Shown here piece by piece: positions 59,920-64,000 of a stretch of DNA of 64,000 bases. Under the pieces are notes generated by a model. That model had not been told where the DNA came from. It was given only the letters and a program-made list of their open reading frames with translations, and made no database searches. This DNA is from Labedella gwakjiensis (GTDB lineage: Bacteria > Actinomycetota > Actinomycetes > Actinomycetales > Microbacteriaceae): the NCBI RefSeq assembly GCF_003014675.1, contig NZ_PYAU01000001.1, forward strand, positions 1,922,001-1,986,000, in the 5' to 3' direction. Position 1 is the first letter of the stretch, and every line of letters begins with the position of its first letter. Position numbers and translations under genes: made by a program.

Positions 59920-60477
59920 ATGGACGCGAGATCTCCCCTCTCCGACGCCTCCGACGGCATCCTCGCTGCGCGTGCCGCGGACGGCGACGCCGTGGCCTTC
60001 GAAGCCCTCATGCGTCGATACGGCCCGATGCTCCGGGCCTACGCGGTGAAGGTGCTCGGTTCGAACGACGAAGCCGACGACGTCGTGCAGGAGTCGTTCA
60101 TCAACGCGTGGAACCACGTGGCCGAGCTCGCCGACGTGACCGTCGTGAGATCCTGGCTCATGCGGTTGGTCTCCAACAAGGCGATCGAGCGCATCCGACG
60201 ACGGAAGTACCACCGCGACATCGACGACTGGGACGCACCGGGTCCTGCACAGAACACCCCGGAGCGTCAGGTCGAGATGAGCATGCAGATGCATGCCCTC
60301 GCGCAAGCGCTCGGTCGGCTCCCCGCCGAACAGCGCGAGTGCTGGGTGCTCAAGGAGGTCGGTGGCGTGTCATACGCCGACATCGCGGAGGAGCTCGATC
60401 TGCCGGTGTCGACGGTGCGGGGCCTGCTCTCCCGTGCACGGCGCACCTTGCTCAAAGACATGGAGGAATGGCGATGA
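59920..60477 (+). CDS. ECF-type RNA polymerase sigma factor
   Basis: 185 residues from ATG 59920. Region 2: FEALMRRYGPMLRAYAVKVLG then DDVVQESFINAWNHV (about 48-62); region 4: LPAEQRECWVLKEVGGVSYADIAEELDLPVSTVRGLLSRARR (about 125-166 in two recognisable helices). An extracytoplasmic-function factor, likely responding to envelope stress given its Asp23-like neighbours. The next gene starts inside its stop codon, the usual place for an anti-sigma factor. The start region (59773-59919) is the divergent promoter zone. Confidence 0.92.
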   Translation: MDARSPLSDASDGILAARAADGDAVAFEALMRRYGPMLRAYAVKVLGSNDEADDVVQESFINAWNHVAELADVTVVRSWLMRLVSNKAIERIRRRKYHRDIDDWDAPGPAQNTPERQVEMSMQMHALAQALGRLPAEQRECWVLKEVGGVSYADIAEELDLPVSTVRGLLSRARRTLLKDMEEWR

Positions 60478-61109
60478 GGGACGACCAGGGGGCGGAGGCG
60501 GGCCCGGAGGAGGTGCTCGGCGGCCTCGATCCGGAGGCTCTCGACGGCCACACCGTCGAGGAGCTGTCCGACTATCTCGACGCAGGCCGGACGCCGCGCA
60601 ACCCGGACATCGAGAACTCGCCCGGCTGCCTCATCGCGCTCGATGCGCTAGGGCGACTCCGTTCTGCGACGTGGGAGATGCTCGAGGCCGAGGCGGTCGA
60701 GGACCGCGAGCGCGACGACAAGTGGATCAAGAACGTGATGGACAACATCAGCAGGGAGGCGCGCGCCGGTCGGGACATCCCGATCACGAGCGTCGACCCC
60801 GATGTGCACCTCTCGATCACCGAGGGATCCGTGCGCGGACTCATCCGCGCGGCCGGCGACGGCGTGGGCGGCGCGATCGTCGGCCGTGTGCGTCTCGACG
60901 GCGACGTGAACGTTCCGGGCGTGCCGATCTCGATCGACGTGACGGCATCGGGCGTCTTCGGACGCAACCTGCTCGAGTTGGCGCGCGAGATGCGTGTCGT
61001 GATCGGTGACACCCTTCGCGAGCACACGGAGCTTCAGGTGACGTCCATCGACGTGACCATCCAGGACGTCCACACGAGGCGGACGGCGAGCACGGAGGAC
61101 CCACGGTGA
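60474..61109 (+). CDS. Asp23-like protein with N-terminal extension (candidate anti-sigma partner)
   Basis: 211 residues from ATG 60474, with GGAGGA six bases upstream, overlapping the sigma stop. The first about 100 residues (HTVEELSDYLDAGRTPRNPDIENSPGC, then ALDALGRLRSATWEMLEAE) look like an anti-sigma-type helical segment; the remainder (about 105-200) is Asp23-like (VHLSITEGSVRGLIRAAGDGVGG... VPISIDVTASGVFGRNLLELAREMRVV). No membrane segment. Its translational coupling to the sigma gene suggests it binds the sigma factor. This is inference. Confidence 0.75.
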   Translation: MRDDQGAEAGPEEVLGGLDPEALDGHTVEELSDYLDAGRTPRNPDIENSPGCLIALDALGRLRSATWEMLEAEAVEDRERDDKWIKNVMDNISREARAGRDIPITSVDPDVHLSITEGSVRGLIRAAGDGVGGAIVGRVRLDGDVNVPGVPISIDVTASGVFGRNLLELAREMRVVIGDTLREHTELQVTSIDVTIQDVHTRRTASTEDPR

Positions 61110-61459
61110 GCGATCTCGAGCTGTCCAGAGAACTGACCACGGTCGTGGCCGCGGTTCCCGGAGTGGTGGGCGTCTACCCCGCCGGGCCGCTCCATCGTAC
61201 GGTGGGTCTCGCCGTCGCCAACGCGACGGCCGCAGACGACTCGGCTCCCGCGAAGGTGTCGCTCACGCGCACCGGAGACGCCGGGCTGCGTGTGGAGGTC
61301 GCGGTGGGCGTGCTGTCCACATTCCCCGTGCCCCTGACGCTGCGCGCGGTGGGCGACGCCGTGCGAGCCCACCTGACCGGAACGCCGATCGAGGGTGCCC
61401 TCGACGTGCGCGTGACCGTCTCCCACATCGAGACCCCGACCCCCACTCTCACCCCATAA
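61106..61459 (+). CDS. short Asp23-like protein
   Basis: 117 residues from GTG 61106, overlapping the previous stop by four bases. LTTVVAAVPGVVGVYPA (about 10-26) and LRVEVAVGVLSTFPVPLTLRAV, then VRVTVSHI, follow the strand-helix pattern of the Asp23 fold in shortened form. Third gene of the sigma operon. Its TAA stop (61457-61459) lies inside the left arm of palindromic copy B. Confidence 0.75.
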   Translation: MSDLELSRELTTVVAAVPGVVGVYPAGPLHRTVGLAVANATAADDSAPAKVSLTRTGDAGLRVEVAVGVLSTFPVPLTLRAVGDAVRAHLTGTPIEGALDVRVTVSHIETPTPTLTP

Positions 61460-61510
61460 AGACGGAGATACACCACGTGGTTCCGTGCTGTATCGCGATC
61501 TTTTTGGGGT
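61451..61510. repeat. palindromic element, copy B (bidirectional terminator)
   Basis: Imperfect inverted repeat with 22-base arms (61451-61472 and 61489-61510, 18 of 22 paired). Its right arm is nearly identical to the right arm of copy A at 56583-56607. It lies between the convergent Asp23-like and SGNH-hydrolase genes, taking in the stop codon of the first and abutting the stop of the second. Confidence 0.8.
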
Positions 61511-62214
61511 CAGAGGGGTGGGGTGAGGGCGGCGAGGGCGGCGTCCATCTCCTCGGCCATGTGGGCATAGCCCGTGTCGTCCGGGTGGAGCCCGTCTGAG
61601 GCCATCCAGCTGTCGGCCGACTCCGCGTAGTGCCCGTCGAGCCAGCGGCTCGCACCGGGGATGTAGTCCGCGTCGATCTCGGCTGCGGCCTCCTCGACCC
61701 AGCCGCTGATCACGGCGAGCGACTCGGGCCGCTCGGCGGTGTACCAGAACGGCTCCACCACGATGAAGCGCGCGTCGGGCAGGGCATCGTGGAGCCGCGT
61801 GAGATCGGCGGTGATCTGTTCGTGGATGCGGTCGGCCGAGCTCGCATAGCTGAAGTTGTCGTTCAGGCCCATCGTCACGAAGACGATGTCGGGCTCCGCC
61901 GCGATCACGATGTCGGGAAGGTCGCCGCTCCCCTCACCGAACGCGTTCCGATGATTGATGAACCCGAGGCCGTTGACGCTCGGGTTCACCTCGCGCCACC
62001 CGCGCTGCTCGGAGATCACCGTCGACCAGCGCTTCGTGTAATCGCTCGCCCCGGTGCCGAGGGTGTACGAGTCGCCGTAAAACGCGACGACCGGACCGTC
62101 CCCCTCCGGAACCGCCGTGCTCTCGGCGCTCGGTGCGGTCGAGCAGGCGGCGAGGGACCCGCCGAGCACGAGGGCGCCGACGGCTGCGATGGTGTGACGG
62201 ATGCGGCGGCTCAT
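61510..62214 (-). CDS. SGNH/GDSL hydrolase lipoprotein
   Basis: 234 residues from ATG 62214; an ATG at 62229 is also in frame. Signal with lipobox LAAC (Cys about 24). Block I FYGDSYTLGTGAS has the nucleophile Ser (about 47); block III GLNDNF; block V SDGLHPDDTGYAHMAEEM with the Asp and His (about 208-211). An extracellular esterase or acyl hydrolase, perhaps acting on envelope or plant-polymer esters. Its stop touches palindromic copy B. Confidence 0.9.
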   Translation of the reverse strand: MSRRIRHTIAAVGALVLGGSLAACSTAPSAESTAVPEGDGPVVAFYGDSYTLGTGASDYTKRWSTVISEQRGWREVNPSVNGLGFINHRNAFGEGSGDLPDIVIAAEPDIVFVTMGLNDNFSYASSADRIHEQITADLTRLHDALPDARFIVVEPFWYTAERPESLAVISGWVEEAAAEIDADYIPGASRWLDGHYAESADSWMASDGLHPDDTGYAHMAEEMDAALAALTPPL

Positions 62215-62281
62215 ACCTGATCGTTCCATGCCCGGCGTTCGGAACGGCCGCCCGGGCGGATGTCGCCGCTCCGCCGTCCGG

Positions 62282-63301
62282 TCAGGCGACGGTCCGCTGT
62301 CGCCGCGCCGGCCAGGAGTACAGGGCCGATACGATGCGCGACCGGTGCGAGAGCCATGCCATGGCCCACGGCACGGCCAGACCGAGGACGAGCAGGACGA
62401 TCACCATCAGAGTGCTCTGGTCGAGTCCGACGCGGCCGAGGATGTGGACGGAGAGGGTCACGACGATCCAGTGCGTCGTGTAGTACACGATCGAGTCGCG
62501 ACCCATGGCGGCGAGGCCGCGGCCGACAACGGTGGTGGCGACCCATCCGCCGAGCGGCACGGCGACCAGGACGAGCCCGACGACACCGACAGCGGCCACG
62601 AGGTCGTAGCGCAGACCGGGCAGCTGCGTCGATGCGACGGCCGTGCCGACGGCGGCGAGGGCGGCGATCACGAAGACGACCGGGCGCCTCGCGAGACCCT
62701 CGAAGCGAACCCTGTACCGTGCGGCGACGTCGCCGAGGAAGAAGAAGGCCAGGAGGAAGGTGACACGGGTCCACCCGTCGCCGTCATTCAGGAGCATGCT
62801 CGCGATGAGCAGGAGCGGGATCGCCGCGGTGCGCACGACGGCCGGAACGACGAGGGCCACCACGTAGAAGGCGAGCAGGTACGCCAGGTACCACGTGTAG
62901 GTGGTGGGGGAGAGGACGAGCTCCACGAGCCGCTCGGGGCCGTAGTTGCCGTCTCCCGCGACGGAGCTGCCGAACCACAGGAAACCGACGATGACGGCCG
63001 TCCAGACGAGCCACGGCCACCCGATGTGCCGGAGCTTCCCGACGAGATACTGGCGAGGGGGCTTCTTGAGCGATCGGGCCAGGAGCAGACCCGAGCAGAA
63101 CATGAGGGTGGGGATGCGGAACGGCGCGAGCGCGTCGTTCAGCACCACGGCCCACGTCGGTGCGTCGACGTCGGCGACCTTGAGTGCGATGACGACGTGA
63201 TAGAACACGACGAGCAGGACGGCGAGGCCGCGCGTCACGTCGACCCATCGCAGCCGATCTCCGGTCCTCGCCGAGCCGCTCTCGGTGAGCGGGGCGGTCA
63301 T
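62282..63301 (-). CDS. acyltransferase 3 family membrane protein
   Basis: 339 residues from ATG 63301. About ten hydrophobic segments. RLRWVDVTRGLAVLLVVFYHVV at about 16-37 contains the conserved Asp and His, and FRIPTLMFCSGLLLARS the R-x-P-x-F-[M/F]-x-x-S-G motif. Family members O-acylate exported carbohydrates or lipids. It is 67 bases upstream of the SGNH esterase gene on the same strand, so acylation and deacylation may be handled together. Confidence 0.9.
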   Translation of the reverse strand: MTAPLTESGSARTGDRLRWVDVTRGLAVLLVVFYHVVIALKVADVDAPTWAVVLNDALAPFRIPTLMFCSGLLLARSLKKPPRQYLVGKLRHIGWPWLVWTAVIVGFLWFGSSVAGDGNYGPERLVELVLSPTTYTWYLAYLLAFYVVALVVPAVVRTAAIPLLLIASMLLNDGDGWTRVTFLLAFFFLGDVAARYRVRFEGLARRPVVFVIAALAAVGTAVASTQLPGLRYDLVAAVGVVGLVLVAVPLGGWVATTVVGRGLAAMGRDSIVYYTTHWIVVTLSVHILGRVGLDQSTLMVIVLLVLGLAVPWAMAWLSHRSRIVSALYSWPARRQRTVA

Positions 63302-63404
63302 GCAGACACGGTTCCGGCGTTCGGGCGCGCGGAACGGACGACGGGGACGGCGGGGCGGGGGCGGCCGACGTCTTCTCCGTGGACGGGATCGGTCATGCGG
63401 CTGA

Positions 63405-63418
63405 CGATATCAATATCG
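63405..63418. promoter_or_regulatory. imperfect palindrome CGATATCAATATCG
   Basis: Twelve of fourteen bases pair around a CA/AT centre. It contains CGATATCAA, the same half-site as in the operator before the ROK gene. It lies between the divergent acyltransferase gene and pheA; no regulator is adjacent. Confidence 0.35.
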
Positions 63419-63487
63419 ATGCCCGCGTGGGCGCGTTCTGGTCAGAGGGGTGGACGACGGCGTGAGGTGGTCGTCGGGGGTAGTGGT

Positions 63488-63493
63488 TAGGCT
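63488..63493 (+). promoter_or_regulatory. -10 box of a leaderless pheA transcript
   Basis: TAGGCT in the context GGTTAGGCTT, six bases before the ATG at 63500. Confidence 0.55.
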
Positions 63494-63499
63494 TCCCCT

Positions 63500-64000
63500 A
63501 TGTCGACAGCCCCAGCGCCCGAACCCCGTCGTTACAGCTATCTGGGGCCGCGCGGGACGTTCACGGAGGCCGCGCTCGCTCAGGTCGAGGAGGCGCGCGG
63601 CCAGGAGTGGCGGTCGGTCAACAACGTGGGCGAGGCGCTCGACGACGTGGTGAGCGGGCGCAGCACCGCGGCGATGATCGCGATCGAGAACTCGATCGAG
63701 GGGGGCGTCTCCGTCGCGCAGGACGCGCTGTCGACCATGCCGGGTCTGCGGATCATCGGCGAGTACCTCGTTCACGTGGGCTTCGTCCTCGTCGTACGCC
63801 CGGGGACGCGGCTCGAGGACGTCCGGGTCGTCACGGCTCACCCGGTGGCCTATGCGCAGTGCCGCGGTTGGCTCGACCGCGCCTTGCCCGGCCACGCCCA
63901 CATCCCTGCGTCGAGCAACGTGCAGGCCGCCGCGAGCCTGCTCGAGAACGAGCTCGCGGACGCGGCTGTCGCGCCCCCCACGATCGTCGACCACTACGCG
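63500..64000 (+). CDS. pheA: prephenate dehydratase, N-terminal part
   Basis: The frame runs from ATG 63500 off the right edge (167 residues visible). YSYLGPRGTFTEAAL (about 12-26), AMIAIENSIEGGVSVAQDAL (about 58-77) and VTAHPVAYAQCRGWL (about 108-122) are the substrate-binding motifs of the type-2-periplasmic-like dehydratase domain. It makes phenylpyruvate for phenylalanine. The ACT regulatory domain would lie beyond the window. Leaderless start. Confidence 0.95.
   Translation, partial: MSTAPAPEPRRYSYLGPRGTFTEAALAQVEEARGQEWRSVNNVGEALDDVVSGRSTAAMIAIENSIEGGVSVAQDALSTMPGLRIIGEYLVHVGFVLVVRPGTRLEDVRVVTAHPVAYAQCRGWLDRALPGHAHIPASSNVQAAASLLENELADAAVAPPTIVDHYA

Overview
The window is dense, high-G+C DNA with short intergenic gaps, many GTG starts, lipobox-type lipoproteins and numerous LacI-family regulators. 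The enzyme set and the many genes that begin six bases after a TAnnnT -10 box (apparently leaderless) point to an actinobacterium. A plant- or soil-associated member of the Microbacteriaceae is the best guess; this is inference from gene content, with no marker gene in view. I saw no rRNA, tRNA, CRISPR array, transposase or prophage.

Layout, left to right. 1-1784: tail of an aldo/keto reductase, a small orphan protein and an M20 amidohydrolase. 1869-11243: alpha-mannoside locus (GH38 mannosidase, class I mannose-6-phosphate isomerase, LacI regulator, ABC importer) with a shared operator on both divergent arms. A matching operator precedes the ROK kinase gene at 15684-16607. 11213-17226: DUF1232 protein, a MarR/quinone-oxidoreductase divergon with two near-identical palindromes, an acetyltransferase, an epimerase-like protein, the ROK kinase and membrane proteins. 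17329-22923: second sugar locus (LacI, lipoprotein, two permeases, GH172/DUF2961 hydrolase). 23059-24102: zinc alcohol dehydrogenase. 24107-25554: HTH protein plus AbiEii-like nucleotidyltransferase, probably a toxin-antitoxin or phage-defence pair of lower G+C. 25602-27712: lipoate ligase and a beta-class DNA methyltransferase joined by a 78-bp-period duplication. 27875-29547: low-G+C pair of a secreted orphan and a small membrane protein.

29776-33364: metF-metE behind a strongly structured leader that matches no riboswitch I know. 33400-38510: aldo/keto reductase, Ada-AlkA fusion plus Ogt (alkylation repair), SufS-SufU. 38554-42155: sugar-acid block (P-loop kinase-like protein, MFS carrier, KDPG aldolase, DeoR regulator). 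42241-48197: lipoprotein of unknown function, RHH/Doc toxin-antitoxin pair, GrpB and RibD-like proteins, ABC exporter. 48250-50768: LacI regulator and GH1 beta-glucosidase with a CebR-like operator. 50915-56531: paralogue of the first small orphan, DUF4870 protein, MerR operon, GH51 arabinofuranosidase, amidase-domain lipoprotein. 56546-61510: phosphoglucomutase, PhzF-like isomerase and an Asp23/sigma-factor envelope-stress cluster, bracketed by two copies of a related palindromic element. 61510-64000: SGNH lipoprotein, acyltransferase, and the start of prephenate dehydratase.

The overall picture is a saprophyte that imports and cleaves plant or microbial glycans (mannosides, beta-glucosides, arabinofuranosides, GH172 substrates), each set under a local repressor, interspersed with housekeeping genes (methionine, Fe-S, lipoate, phenylalanine, repair) and a few mobile-looking two-gene systems.
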